From NCBI RefSeq assembly GCF_031846515.1, contig NZ_JAVRHO010000001.1, positions 220,868-284,867 of the forward strand: 64,000 nt of DNA, written 5' to 3'. Below, one piece after another: positions 43,505-51,995 of the stretch. Every line of letters starts with the position of its first letter. The first letter of the stretch is position 1. This stretch comes from Autumnicola lenta. Its GTDB lineage: Bacteria > Bacteroidota > Bacteroidia > Flavobacteriales > Flavobacteriaceae. The notes below the pieces were generated by a model. That model had not been told where the DNA came from. It saw nothing but the letters and a program-made list of their open reading frames with translations, and did not search any database. Both the position numbers and the translations under genes were made by a program.

Positions 43505-43583
43505 ACCTGCAAGGTTTTAAAAACCTTGTAGGTTTTTTTGCATTTCCATTTAAACCTACAAGGACCAAAAAAGACCTTGCAGG
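43505..43583. repeat. Nested palindromic repeat (REP-like), copy 2
   Basis: The left arm (43506-43533) and right arm (43554-43583) are inverted copies around a 20-base spacer. Each arm is itself a hairpin of CCTGCAAGGTTT/AAACCTTGTAGG type. It has the same architecture as 401-471. It sits between two converging genes (aldolase and rimO), 36 and 8 bases from their stops, where it could stop transcription both ways. Confidence 0.75.
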
Positions 43584-43591
43584 AGAGAAAC

Positions 43592-44944
43592 TTATACCGT
43601 TCTTACCTTAAGTTCCTTTCTGGAAGGTTTTTCAGCTTTTACGTTTACCGCTTCTCCGTATAAATCGAAGTCGGCAGCTTCAGTAATTTTAACTTCGTAG
43701 TATTCTGCTGTTTTAAGGTAAACTGAAGTAGCATCGATCAGAACCTCGTTATCAACATCTGGAGAATCAGATTCTGTACGACCTACATAGTAATTTCCTT
43801 CTTTACGATCGATAACTACTTTGAAGGTTTTACCTATTTTTTGCTGATTCAGTTCCCAGGAAATTTGTGACTGAATTTCCATGATTTCATTGGCGCGCTG
43901 CTGCTTTACTTCCTGCGGCACATCGTCTTCAAGATTATAGGCGTGCGTATTTTCTTCATGAGAATAGGTGAAACAGCCCAGACGTTCAAATCGCATCTCC
44001 TTTACCCATTCTTTTAACTCCTGAAAATGTTCTTCAGTTTCACCTGGATAACCTACAATAAGCGTTGTTCTTATTGCCATTTCCGGAACTCTGCTTCTGA
44101 ATTCCTTCAGAAGATTTGTGGTTTTCTCATGAGTTGTTCCGCGTCGCATCGACTTCAGCAAATCATCAGAAATATGCTGCAAAGGAATATCGAGATAATT
44201 GCAAATTTTAGGCTCCCGCTTCATAACATCCAGAACATCCATCGGGAAACCGGTAGGAAACGCATAATGAAGACGGATCCATTCAATTCCCTCAACCTTA
44301 ACAAGGTTTTCAAGAAGTTCAGCTAAATTTCGTTTTTTATAAAGATCGAGTCCGTAATAAGTAAGGTCCTGCGCGATAAGAATAAGCTCTTTTACTCCCT
44401 GCGCTGCAAGATTTTTAGCTTCGGTAACAAGATTTTCTATAGGAGTAGACTTGTGGCCACCCCGCATTAACGGAATTGCACAAAAAGAACATGGCCGGTC
44501 GCAACCTTCAGCAATCTTTAGGTAAGCGTAATTTTTTGGAGTTGTAGTCAATCGTTCACCAATAAGCTCATGTTTGTAATCGGCTTCCAGTGCTTTTAAT
44601 AATCCCGGTAATTCTGTTGTTCCGAAATACTGATCTACATTGGGAATTTCATTTTGAAGGTCGGGTTTATAACGCTCACTCAAACATCCGGTTACAAAGA
44701 CCTTATCTACCTCTCCCTGCTCCTTCTTTTCTACAAATTCAAGAATGGTGTTCACCGACTGCTCTTTGGCATTATCTATAAAACCACAGGTATTAATCAC
44801 TACAATATTTCCCTCTTCCTCGTGCACTACGTCCTTTTTATTGGCACGCAGTTGCCCCATCAAAACTTCACTGTCGTAAACATTCTTACTACAGCCAAGT
44901 GTCACTACATTAATCCTGTTCTTCTTGATCGACTTCGTCCTCAT
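43592..44944 (-). CDS. rimO: Ribosomal protein S12 methylthiotransferase RimO
   Basis: The 450-residue radical-SAM enzyme methylthiolates Asp of ribosomal protein S12. An N-terminal UPF0004 domain with cluster cysteines starts at INVVTLGCSKNVYDSEVL and includes VINTCGFIDNAKEQS. The radical-SAM CxxxCxxC is in AEGCDRPCSFCAIPLMRG. A C-terminal TRAM domain ends the protein. The ATG at 44944 is used; a TTG two codons upstream is open. Confidence 0.96.
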   Translation of the reverse strand: MRTKSIKKNRINVVTLGCSKNVYDSEVLMGQLRANKKDVVHEEEGNIVVINTCGFIDNAKEQSVNTILEFVEKKEQGEVDKVFVTGCLSERYKPDLQNEIPNVDQYFGTTELPGLLKALEADYKHELIGERLTTTPKNYAYLKIAEGCDRPCSFCAIPLMRGGHKSTPIENLVTEAKNLAAQGVKELILIAQDLTYYGLDLYKKRNLAELLENLVKVEGIEWIRLHYAFPTGFPMDVLDVMKREPKICNYLDIPLQHISDDLLKSMRRGTTHEKTTNLLKEFRSRVPEMAIRTTLIVGYPGETEEHFQELKEWVKEMRFERLGCFTYSHEENTHAYNLEDDVPQEVKQQRANEIMEIQSQISWELNQQKIGKTFKVVIDRKEGNYYVGRTESDSPDVDNEVLIDATSVYLKTAEYYEVKITEAADFDLYGEAVNVKAEKPSRKELKVRTV

Positions 44945-45018
44945 ACTCAAATTTTCTATTTATCTGCTTTTCTTAATTATCACGAATTCTGTGATTACTA
45001 ACCTTTTAAAAGCGCGTG

Positions 45019-45026
45019 CAAAGATA
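45019..45026 (-). promoter_or_regulatory. -7 promoter element of rimO
   Basis: Read on the minus strand, TATCTTTG is an exact TAnnTTTG match about 75 bases before the rimO start. No clear TTG is seen at the -33 distance. Confidence 0.5.
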
Positions 45027-45068
45027 CAACCTAAAATTAGAAATAAAGATTCTTTAGAAGAATTGATG

Positions 45069-45344
45069 CTAACTGAAATATTGCTGAAGTTCCAACAGCC
45101 ATTCGCTTTCATAATATCGTACAATAGATATAACTATCACACCAGCAATTACATACGCCCAGCTATATTTTTCAGTTTTCACCATATAAGCACCAATGGC
45201 TACAAAAATGGCATAGGGAATAGTAAGCACGAGATTTGGCAAAATCCATGCACCTCCAAAAATGGCAATTATCTTCATAATAATGTAGAAGACGCTATAG
45301 AAGAAAATAATTTTAGAAATTAAAACGAGGTTTCGTCTGGACAT
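45069..45344 (-). CDS. Small membrane protein, unknown function
   Basis: A 91-residue protein with about three hydrophobic segments (LVLISKIIFFYSVFYIIMKI, LVLTIPYAIFVAIGAYMV, YVIAGVIVISIVRYY). I do not recognise a family. Its ATG overlaps the stop of the amidase gene by one base (TAATG), so it is translationally coupled to it. Confidence 0.7.
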   Translation of the reverse strand: MSRRNLVLISKIIFFYSVFYIIMKIIAIFGGAWILPNLVLTIPYAIFVAIGAYMVKTEKYSWAYVIAGVIVISIVRYYESEWLLELQQYFS

Positions 45345-46966
45345 TAATCAGTGTAGTTTTCCGGAGAGATCCGGCGTTGGGAAACTGTTTCAAATTCTTT
45401 AGCCCATTCAAGAAGCTGCTGTTCTTCAAAAGGTTTTGCAAATATTGTGAGTCCGCGTGGAGCGCCATCTTCTCCATAGCCCATGGGAACGGTGATACCT
45501 GGATATTGCGCAACCGCGGCATAGCCGGCATGGTAATTATTTATCGAGATTACCGCATCCAGATTGTGTTCTTCCATAGGAACATCAAAAAATGCCCTTC
45601 CGTTAAGCCTGAGGGTGTCTTTAACGGCCGTAAATTCCTGCTCGGTGGCAGAATCCTTCATAATTCCTTCAAACAAAGATTGACCATATGGCGCTCTTGC
45701 GAGTGAATCCTGAGTATTATAGTGATAGACATCCTCTACATTGGCAACCTCTAATTCCCCTCCGTAATTCTGAAAGTAAGCCGGAAGGTCTTTCTTCATA
45801 TCTAAATTAAGCAGTCGCAGAAAGTTTGGCAGTTCAATTTCTTCAGCTTTATAGATTATTACTTCTGCCCCTGCATTCTTGAGATCGTTTACAGCACGCA
45901 CATAAAGCGAATCTTCCATCAAGCCTTCAATAGCACCAAATCTTTTCCCTTCCAAAGACGAATTTTCCAGCGGAGTATCATAATTTGAAATTACAGCGGT
46001 GTTTTGAGTCGTTGGATCTTCAGGATCCTGCCCTGTCATTGCTGAAAGTAGAATGGCATTATCCACCACAGATTTTGTGATAGGTCCCGGAGTATCGAGT
46101 GTGCTCGAAATTGGAATAATTCCGCTGCGGCTTAAAACACCGATTGTGGGCTTTAAACCTACCACAGAATTTTGACTGGAAGGTGACAAAATAGATCCTG
46201 AAGTTTCAGAACCTACTGCCACAGGAGCAAGATTTGCCGCTACAGCCACTGCGCTTCCCGAACTTGAGCCCCCGGTGTCCAGAATTTTTCTTCCGTAAGG
46301 ATTTAGGGTTTGCCCACCAACTGCCGAATAGCCACTGGGACATTCTCCGCAGAAAAAATACGCCCATTCACTAAGATTAGCTTTTCCCAGGATCAATGCA
46401 CCGTTTTCCTTCAGTTTTTCGACGATAAACGCATCGCCGGTTAAATTATTCTGAAGCGCTACCGCACCAGCTGTCGTAGGCATATCTTCAGTATTAATAT
46501 TGTCTTTTAGAAGCACCGGAATACCGAAAATTGCATGTTTTTGACCTTCATTACTAGCCTGATCCTTTGCTCTGGCTTCTTTCAGAAGATTTGGGTTCAG
46601 GAAAATAACCGAATTTAAGGACCGGTTATTATTTCTGTCAAATTTCTGAATCCGTTTTAGGTAAAACAGTGCTAATTCTTCATAAGTAAGCGCTCCGGAC
46701 AGTATTGCGTCCTGAATTTCAGGAATATTCTGATCAAAAATCAGTGGTTTTATTTCTGAATAACGCTCTTCAGAGAAATTTGCCAATTCTTCAGCAAAAG
46801 GAGCCATAAGAGAATCCTTATTGATAAATTTTGAGTCTAAAACTCTGTATTCCGGCTCTTCAGAAGCATTAACAGTATCCTGAACAGGCTGTTCAGCTTC
46901 ATTTTTCTTATTATCTGCACAGGAAACTGCAAGAAAAGCTAAAAAAACTAAAATGATCTTTTTCAT
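45344..46966 (-). CDS. Amidase-signature lipoprotein
   Basis: 540 residues. Lipoprotein signal MKKIILVFLAFLAVSC followed by ADNKKNEAEQ. The catalytic domain is of the amidase-signature family: Lys in GIPVLLKDNINTED, the Gly/Ser-rich DTGGSSSGSAVAVAANLAP, and the nucleophile region VGSETSGSILSPSSQNS. The Ser-Ser-Lys triad is complete. The location is the periplasmic or outer-membrane face; the amide substrate is unknown. The last gene of the pair is the small membrane protein. Confidence 0.9.
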   Translation of the reverse strand: MKKIILVFLAFLAVSCADNKKNEAEQPVQDTVNASEEPEYRVLDSKFINKDSLMAPFAEELANFSEERYSEIKPLIFDQNIPEIQDAILSGALTYEELALFYLKRIQKFDRNNNRSLNSVIFLNPNLLKEARAKDQASNEGQKHAIFGIPVLLKDNINTEDMPTTAGAVALQNNLTGDAFIVEKLKENGALILGKANLSEWAYFFCGECPSGYSAVGGQTLNPYGRKILDTGGSSSGSAVAVAANLAPVAVGSETSGSILSPSSQNSVVGLKPTIGVLSRSGIIPISSTLDTPGPITKSVVDNAILLSAMTGQDPEDPTTQNTAVISNYDTPLENSSLEGKRFGAIEGLMEDSLYVRAVNDLKNAGAEVIIYKAEEIELPNFLRLLNLDMKKDLPAYFQNYGGELEVANVEDVYHYNTQDSLARAPYGQSLFEGIMKDSATEQEFTAVKDTLRLNGRAFFDVPMEEHNLDAVISINNYHAGYAAVAQYPGITVPMGYGEDGAPRGLTIFAKPFEEQQLLEWAKEFETVSQRRISPENYTD

Positions 46967-46983
46967 TAATTTCTGTCTAAATG

Positions 46984-47012
46984 CAAATTTAGCGGTACCT
47001 CAAAAATGGCAA
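46984..47012 (-). promoter_or_regulatory. Promoter of the amidase gene
   Basis: On the minus strand TTG (47012-47010), an 18-base spacer and TAAATTTG (46991-46984) match the Bacteroidota consensus exactly, ending 17 bases before the ATG. The TTG lies inside a copy of the dispersed motif. Confidence 0.6.
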
Positions 47013-47022
47013 TTATCAACCT
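47002..47022 (-). repeat. Dispersed short motif, minus-strand copy
   Basis: On the minus strand this reads GGTTGATAATTGCCATTTTT, one or two bases from the other copies. It starts 9 bases after the ftsY stop and overlaps the -33 element of the amidase promoter. Confidence 0.6.
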
Positions 47023-47030
47023 ACTGTTAT

Positions 47031-47984
47031 CTATTTAAAGAAAGAATCTACAAATTCGTACTTGTTGAAAACCTGCAAATCTTCTACTCCCTCTCCTACT
47101 CCAATATATTTAACCGGAATCTGAAACTGATCGCTGATTCCAATCACCACTCCGCCTTTTGCAGTTCCATCAAGTTTGGTAACTGCAAGTGAAGTAACCT
47201 CTGTAGCCGCCGTAAATTGCTTAGCCTGTTCAAAAGCATTTTGCCCTGTAGAACCATCCAGAACCAGCAAAACTTCGTGCGGAGCATCTGGAATTACCTT
47301 TTGCATCACACGTTTTACCTTAGAAAGCTCCTTCATAAGGTTTACTTTATTGTGCAATCTCCCGGCGGTATCGATTAGAACAACATCTGCATTCTGTTTA
47401 ACGCCTTCCTGAACCGAATCGAACGCTACCGAAGCCGGATCGCTGCCCATACTTTGTTTTACAATAGGAACGCCGGTCCTGTCTGCCCAAATCTGGAGTT
47501 GGTCTATAGCTGCAGCCCTAAAAGTATCGGCCGCACCAAGGACAACTTTTTTCCCGGCACCCTTGAACTGATGCGCCAGTTTCCCGATAGTTGTCGTTTT
47601 TCCTACTCCGTTAACTCCCACCACCATAATTACGTAAGGCTTTGTATTTTCAGGCACATGAATTTCTGAAGCTTCACCGCTATTGGTTTCAGAAAGAAGA
47701 CCGGCTATTTCTTCGCGCAGGATCTGGTTAAGTTCATCTGTCCCTAAATACCTGTCGCGGGCCACGCGCTCTTCTATTCTTTTTATAATTTTAATGGTCG
47801 TTGCCACACCAACATCGCTGCTCACCAAAACATCTTCCAGATCATCCAGCACCTCTTCATCTACCTTTGCTTTACCGGCAACGGCCTTACTCATTTTTGA
47901 GAAGAAATTACTTTTGGACTTTTCAAGTCCTTTATCCAGCGTTTCTTTCTTTTCCTTGGAAAAAATCTTCTTAAATAAACTCAT
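47031..47984 (-). CDS. ftsY: Signal recognition particle receptor FtsY
   Basis: The 317-residue SRP GTPase docks SRP-ribosome complexes to the membrane. A short N-terminal region leads into the N domain helices; the G domain contains MVVGVNGVGKTTTIGKLA (P-loop), GAADTFRAAAIDQL, VLIDTAGRLHNK, TKLDGTAKGG and the closing GVGEGVEDLQVF. There is no long acidic A domain, as is usual outside the proteobacteria. It lies downstream of the ribosomal-protein genes with a terminator between. Confidence 0.97.
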   Translation of the reverse strand: MSLFKKIFSKEKKETLDKGLEKSKSNFFSKMSKAVAGKAKVDEEVLDDLEDVLVSSDVGVATTIKIIKRIEERVARDRYLGTDELNQILREEIAGLLSETNSGEASEIHVPENTKPYVIMVVGVNGVGKTTTIGKLAHQFKGAGKKVVLGAADTFRAAAIDQLQIWADRTGVPIVKQSMGSDPASVAFDSVQEGVKQNADVVLIDTAGRLHNKVNLMKELSKVKRVMQKVIPDAPHEVLLVLDGSTGQNAFEQAKQFTAATEVTSLAVTKLDGTAKGGVVIGISDQFQIPVKYIGVGEGVEDLQVFNKYEFVDSFFK

Positions 47985-48048
47985 TTCTTGATAGGTTTAG
48001 AATCACGAAATTCCGGAAGAAATTTCCAGAACATGAAGTGTAAATATA

Positions 48049-48087
48049 AACAAAAAGAAAAAGCCGTCCAGATGATATCGGGACGGC
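48049..48087 (-). terminator. Terminator after the rpmB-rpmG-DUF4295 operon
   Basis: On the minus strand GCCGTCC (48087-48081 complement) pairs with GGACGGC (48069-48063) around an 11-base loop and runs into TTTTTCTTTTTG. It separates DUF4295 from ftsY, so ftsY expression depends on read-through or its own promoter. Confidence 0.85.
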
Positions 48088-48117
48088 TTTTATTCTATAC
48101 AATGGGAAAGTTTCCGA

Positions 48118-48270
48118 TTATTTTTTATTCAAAAAATCGTTTACGTCCTCAGGAGCCATTATCGATTCAACAAATGTATAGGCACCTGTCTTTGGAGATT
48201 TAACCATTTTAATTGCTTTGGTTAACCTTTTTGTCCCTGTTTGGATTGATCCTACTGATTTCTTTGCCAT
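48118..48270 (-). CDS. DUF4295 domain-containing small protein
   Basis: A 50-residue basic protein starting MAKKSVGSIQTGTKRLTKA, with KTGAYTFVESIMAPEDV near the end. This is DUF4295, a Bacteroidota family found directly after rpmG. The basic N-terminus and the location suggest ribosome association; this is unproven here. Short, but supported by conserved order and a 7-base gap to rpmG. Confidence 0.9.
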   Translation of the reverse strand: MAKKSVGSIQTGTKRLTKAIKMVKSPKTGAYTFVESIMAPEDVNDFLNKK

Positions 48271-48277
48271 GACTCAA

Positions 48278-48460
48278 TTATTTAATTTCTTTATGAACAG
48301 TCATTTTCTTCAAGATAGGATTGAATTTCTTCAACTCTAATCTATCAGGGCTGTTCTTTTTATTTTTGGTTGTGATATATCTTGAGGTTCCAGGTTTTCC
48401 TGTTCCCTTGTGCTCTGTGCACTCTAATATAACCTGTACTCTATTACCTTTCTTTGCCAT
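48278..48460 (-). CDS. rpmG: 50S ribosomal protein L33
   Basis: A 60-residue ribosomal protein with family motifs VQVILECTEHK and TSRYITTKNKKNSPDRLELKKFNPILKK. It has only one Cys, so it is the zinc-free (C-minus) type. Middle gene of rpmB-rpmG-DUF4295. Confidence 0.96.
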   Translation of the reverse strand: MAKKGNRVQVILECTEHKGTGKPGTSRYITTKNKKNSPDRLELKKFNPILKKMTVHKEIK

Positions 48461-48485
48461 TTCGTTCTGTTTTTTTGCTTAGGAC

Positions 48486-48725
48486 TTATTTCTTCATGAA
48501 TCCTTTTTCTCTTGCCTCTTTAATTACAGCAGAGATGCCTTTTTTATTGATATTTTTAAGCGCAGATGTTGAAACTTTCAAAGTAACCCATCTATCCTCT
48601 TCAGGAATAAAAAAACGTTTTTTAACCAAATTGGCATTAAATTTACGCTTGGTCTTATTCATTGCATGAGAAACATTGTTCCCGACCATCGCCTTTTTAC
48701 CTGTAAGTTCACAAACTCTTGACAT
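48486..48725 (-). CDS. rpmB: 50S ribosomal protein L28
   Basis: A 79-residue ribosomal protein starting MSRVCELTGKKAMVGNNVSH, followed by RKFNANLVKKRFFIPEEDRW. It lacks the CxxC zinc pairs. First gene of the small operon, with a good promoter upstream. Confidence 0.96.
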   Translation of the reverse strand: MSRVCELTGKKAMVGNNVSHAMNKTKRKFNANLVKKRFFIPEEDRWVTLKVSTSALKNINKKGISAVIKEAREKGFMKK

Positions 48726-48763
48726 TGCTCTATTCTTTAAACTCGTTATTTCAAAACAGGCTG

Positions 48764-48794
48764 CAAATTAACGATTTTTTTATGTAACTGACAA
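48764..48794 (-). promoter_or_regulatory. Promoter of rpmB-rpmG-DUF4295
   Basis: On the minus strand TTG (48794-48792), a 20-base spacer and TTAATTTG (48771-48764), one base off TAnnTTTG, lie about 40 bases before the rpmB ATG. Confidence 0.55.
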
Positions 48795-48872
48795 CCTAAA
48801 ATAAAAATTATTTAAAGGAATTATATTAGAAAAATTGCTACTGAAAAACTTCTTTTTAATTGCAATTCCTGC

Positions 48873-50123
48873 TTAAATTTTCGTTAATTCCCTTAAAATC
48901 AACTCAAAAGATTTATTTACGGTTTTCTGAACCACCTGCTCCCTGTTGTTTCCAAAAACAAATTTTTTCGAATATACACCAGTTGGGGTGGCGAGACCTA
49001 TAAAAACAGTACCCACATCGGCATCACTTTCACCTTTTGTGGGACCGGCATTTCCTGTTGTTCCTATGGCATAATCAGATTTAAATATTTCTTTTGCATT
49101 CATTGCCATTTTCTCTGCAACTTCAGCGCTTACCACACTATATTTTTCAATTTCTTCTGAAGGCACATTCAGAATTTCTTTTTTTGCCTGGGTAGCATAA
49201 GAAACGATACTGCCTTTAAAGCAGGTAGAAGCTCCGGGATTAAGGGTAAACTGCGCTGCCAAAGCCCCGCCGGTACAACTCTCTGCAGCCGAAAGGAACT
49301 GATTTCTGGAAGAAAGGAGTTTGCTAATCGTCTCCTCAATATTATCATCTTCAGAAACCGAATCGGCAATTATATCTTCCAGTAAAGGATAGAGTTTCTC
49401 AAACTCCCTTTCTATAGAAAGTTTAAGTTCCTCTTCATTCTCACCCTTGCCGGAAAGTCGCAACCGCACAGTTCCCAGACCGGGCAGATACGCAAGTTTT
49501 ATAGCTTTCGGCAGGTTATTTTCCCACTCTTCAATGCGCTCTGCCAGCGCACTTTCTCCCAGTCCATAAGTACGGATAGTTTTATGGTAAATATACGGCC
49601 GGTTGAACTCTTCTTTTAACCTGGGAATGATTTCCCGTTCCATTAGGGTCTTCATTTCAAAGGGAACTCCCGGAACAGCTATAAATACTGTCTTGTCCTT
49701 CTTTAGCCACAAACCTGGTGCAGTGCCGAATTTGTTATGTAAAACGGAAGCTTTTGAAGGGACCATGGCCTGTTCACGATTTAAATCGGAAACCTGGGCG
49801 TTTTCAATTTTTTCAAAAATTTTCTCGACATTCTTCAGAACATCTTCATTAAGCTCAAGGACATCATTAAAATATTCAGAAAGGCAATACTTTGTAAGAT
49901 CGTCTTTGGTTGGACCAAGCCCTCCGGTGATAATTACCACCTCTGCCCTTGCCGCTGAATCCCTGAAGGTTTGAAGGATATGTTCTTTTTCATCCTGAAT
50001 AGAAATTATCTGATGAACAGCTATTCCTATCTTATTTAGTTCCTGTGCGATATGTGCAGAGTTGGTATCGACGATTTGCCCGATAAGGATCTCGTCACCA
50101 ATAGTTATTATTTCAGCAGTCAT
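48873..50123 (-). CDS. cinA: CinA family protein (nicotinamide-nucleotide amidohydrolase type)
   Basis: A 416-residue protein with two domains. The N-terminal MoaB/MogA-like domain (MTAEIITIGDEILIGQIVDTNSA; ITGGLGPTKDDLTK) acts in relatives as an ADP-ribose pyrophosphatase. The C-terminal CinA domain (SAAESCTGGALAAQFT, YAIGTTGNAGPTKG) deamidates NMN in pyridine-nucleotide salvage. Full length. The start overlaps the stop of the HPt gene by one base (TAATG), so the two are coupled. Confidence 0.94.
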   Translation of the reverse strand: MTAEIITIGDEILIGQIVDTNSAHIAQELNKIGIAVHQIISIQDEKEHILQTFRDSAARAEVVIITGGLGPTKDDLTKYCLSEYFNDVLELNEDVLKNVEKIFEKIENAQVSDLNREQAMVPSKASVLHNKFGTAPGLWLKKDKTVFIAVPGVPFEMKTLMEREIIPRLKEEFNRPYIYHKTIRTYGLGESALAERIEEWENNLPKAIKLAYLPGLGTVRLRLSGKGENEEELKLSIEREFEKLYPLLEDIIADSVSEDDNIEETISKLLSSRNQFLSAAESCTGGALAAQFTLNPGASTCFKGSIVSYATQAKKEILNVPSEEIEKYSVVSAEVAEKMAMNAKEIFKSDYAIGTTGNAGPTKGESDADVGTVFIGLATPTGVYSKKFVFGNNREQVVQKTVNKSFELILRELTKI

Positions 50124-50461
50124 TAGAGGTCAAAATCTCGTTTTAAGGCGCTACTTGCAACATTTACTTTTTCAGAAATTATTGTCGCCGCTTCAGGAAC
50201 TTCATCTTTCATTTTCCCTTCCTTGGACCAGGCTTCGATTACGCGAATCTGGTTCATCAAATTAAGGCCAAAAAGCTGAAGGTTAGGTTTCATTTTATGG
50301 GCGAATTGATAAGCAAGACCTGCATTACCATTAGCAATGGCTTCCTTCATTGCTTCTACATCTGGTGGAATTTCTTCCAGAAAAGTTTGCACCACGACTT
50401 TCATAAAATCTTCGTCCCCACCGGCCATTTCTTTAACTTCTTCCAGGTTATAGCTACTCAT
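50123..50461 (-). CDS. HPt domain-containing phosphotransfer protein
   Basis: A 112-residue stand-alone histidine phosphotransfer domain, a four-helix bundle. The phospho-His is H55 in QFAHKMKPNLQLFG, which matches the AHxLKxxxxxxG pattern with Lys after it. It would shuttle phosphate between hybrid kinases and receiver proteins. No kinase is adjacent; a stand-alone receiver lies about 36 kb away (14117-14521). It sits 3 bases after the FAH gene and overlaps cinA by one base. Confidence 0.88.
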   Translation of the reverse strand: MSSYNLEEVKEMAGGDEDFMKVVVQTFLEEIPPDVEAMKEAIANGNAGLAYQFAHKMKPNLQLFGLNLMNQIRVIEAWSKEGKMKDEVPEAATIISEKVNVASSALKRDFDL

Positions 50462-50464
50462 AGG

Positions 50465-51079
50465 TTATTTGATTTGGATTGAAAATATCTGTTCTTGTTC
50501 GATAAAACCTACTAGTCTATCATTGGTCTCCACTTTACCCACGCCTGCAGGGGTACCTGTAAAAAGAACATCCCCGATTTTAAGTGTAAAAAATGTGGAA
50601 ACGTAGGCAATTAACTCATCAATTTTCCATAACATTAGAGAAGTATTGCCATTTTGAACAGTTTTCTCGTTTTTTAAAAGACTAAAGTTAAGATTATTTA
50701 TATCTTTTATCTCTTTTTTTGGCAACCATTTCTCACCTATCACGGCTGCTCCATCAAAGGCTTTTGCTTTTTCCCAAGGCAATCCTTTGTTTTTTAGTTT
50801 CTGCTGTAGATCCCTTGCGGTAAAGTCTATCCCGAGGCCAATTTCATCATAATATTTATGCGCAAATTTCTCCTGAATATGTTTACCCACTTTTTTGATT
50901 TTTACCAAAACCTCAACTTCGTAATGAACATCATCAGAGAAATCCGGAATAAAAAAGGGCTGCTTTTTAAGTAAAATAGCAGTATCCGGCTTCTGAAAAA
51001 TTACAGGGTCTTCCGGCTTTTCATTTTTCAATTCTGAGATATGATCGGTATAATTTCTTCCAATACAGATGATCTTCAT
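50465..51079 (-). CDS. Fumarylacetoacetate hydrolase family protein
   Basis: A 204-residue FAH-fold enzyme of the short YcgM/FAHD1 type. Metal ligands are in HYEVEVLVKIKK (Glu pair) and the family block GIDFTARDLQQKLK. The end has the conserved GDVLFTGTPAGVGKV. Such enzymes act as acylpyruvate hydrolases or oxaloacetate decarboxylases. Start MKIICIGRNYTDHISEL is typical. First gene of the FAH-HPt-cinA group. Confidence 0.92.
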   Translation of the reverse strand: MKIICIGRNYTDHISELKNEKPEDPVIFQKPDTAILLKKQPFFIPDFSDDVHYEVEVLVKIKKVGKHIQEKFAHKYYDEIGLGIDFTARDLQQKLKNKGLPWEKAKAFDGAAVIGEKWLPKKEIKDINNLNFSLLKNEKTVQNGNTSLMLWKIDELIAYVSTFFTLKIGDVLFTGTPAGVGKVETNDRLVGFIEQEQIFSIQIK

Positions 51080-51141
51080 ATAATGACAATTATTGTATTT
51101 TCTTTAGTTTCAAAAAGAACTATTTTTCTAAATTGAAGAGC

Positions 51142-51915
51142 TTAGAGCTTGTTATTCAGCTTTCTTAACTTAATTGCGGTAAGGACTTTCTTAGTGTACA
51201 GTGGAAAGTCGGCATTTTGAATCCATCCAAAATATCCCGGTTCTTCTTCCAGCACTTTTTCTACTCCTTTTCCCTTGTACTTTCCAAAAGCAAAAATTTC
51301 CTGGCCTTTCTTATCGTAGGTAATAAATCCGGCAAAATCGGCAAATCGTCTTCTTGCGCTAAAGCCCGCCAACCACTTAATATCATTGGTCAAATCGTCA
51401 TACTTATCGAGCTGGGATTTTAGAACCTCATAGGTAGCATTGGTATCTGCCTGAGCGCTGTGAGCATCTTCCAGATCTTTTCCGCAGTAAAACTGGTAAG
51501 CTGCAGAAAGGGTACGTTGTTCTTTTTTATGGAAAATCGTCTGTACATCTACCGCCAGCATATTTTTCATTTCAAAATCAACACCTACGCGCAATAACTC
51601 TTCAGCTAAAAGCGGAATATCAAACCTATTGGAATTGTATCCTCCCAGGTCGCAGCCTTTAATCATATCGTAAACTTGGTTTGCCAGCTCTTTAAAAGTA
51701 GGTTCGTTCGCCACTTTTTCATTAGAAATTCCGTGGATAGCGATTACTTCCTCGGGAATTTCCATCTCAGGATTTACCAGCCAGGTTTTACTTTCTTTGT
51801 TTCCGTTAGGAAAAATTTTAAGAATAGCAATTTCTACAATTCTGTCCTTAACCAGGTTAGTTCCTGTTGTTTCAAGATCAAAAAAACAAATAGGCTTGGT
51901 CAGATTTAATTCCAT
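51142..51915 (-). CDS. DnaQ-like 3'-5' exonuclease
   Basis: A 257-residue DEDDh exonuclease. Exo I is CFFDLETTGTNLVKDRIVEIA, Exo II includes GYNSRFDIPLLAEELLR, and Exo III HSAQADTNATYEVL. A C-terminal extension (KGQEIFAFGKYKGKGVEKVL) resembles the DUF3820-like FGKYKG motif also seen in the small protein at 14533-14766. It could be a proofreading subunit or an RNase T-like nuclease; this length with the FGKYKG tail is common in Bacteroidota. Confidence 0.92.
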   Translation of the reverse strand: MELNLTKPICFFDLETTGTNLVKDRIVEIAILKIFPNGNKESKTWLVNPEMEIPEEVIAIHGISNEKVANEPTFKELANQVYDMIKGCDLGGYNSNRFDIPLLAEELLRVGVDFEMKNMLAVDVQTIFHKKEQRTLSAAYQFYCGKDLEDAHSAQADTNATYEVLKSQLDKYDDLTNDIKWLAGFSARRRFADFAGFITYDKKGQEIFAFGKYKGKGVEKVLEEEPGYFGWIQNADFPLYTKKVLTAIKLRKLNNKL

Positions 51916-51995
51916 GAAAATATTTTTTTCAAAGATACTATAAAATGATTTTCTGGAAGTTTATTCAAAACCCAATTTGATAAAGGGCATGATAT

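Noticed and set aside
45258..45273. AAAAATGGCAATTATC inside the small membrane protein gene
   Set aside because: It encodes an IIAIFGG membrane segment on the minus strand; chance is likely, so it was not counted as a repeat copy.
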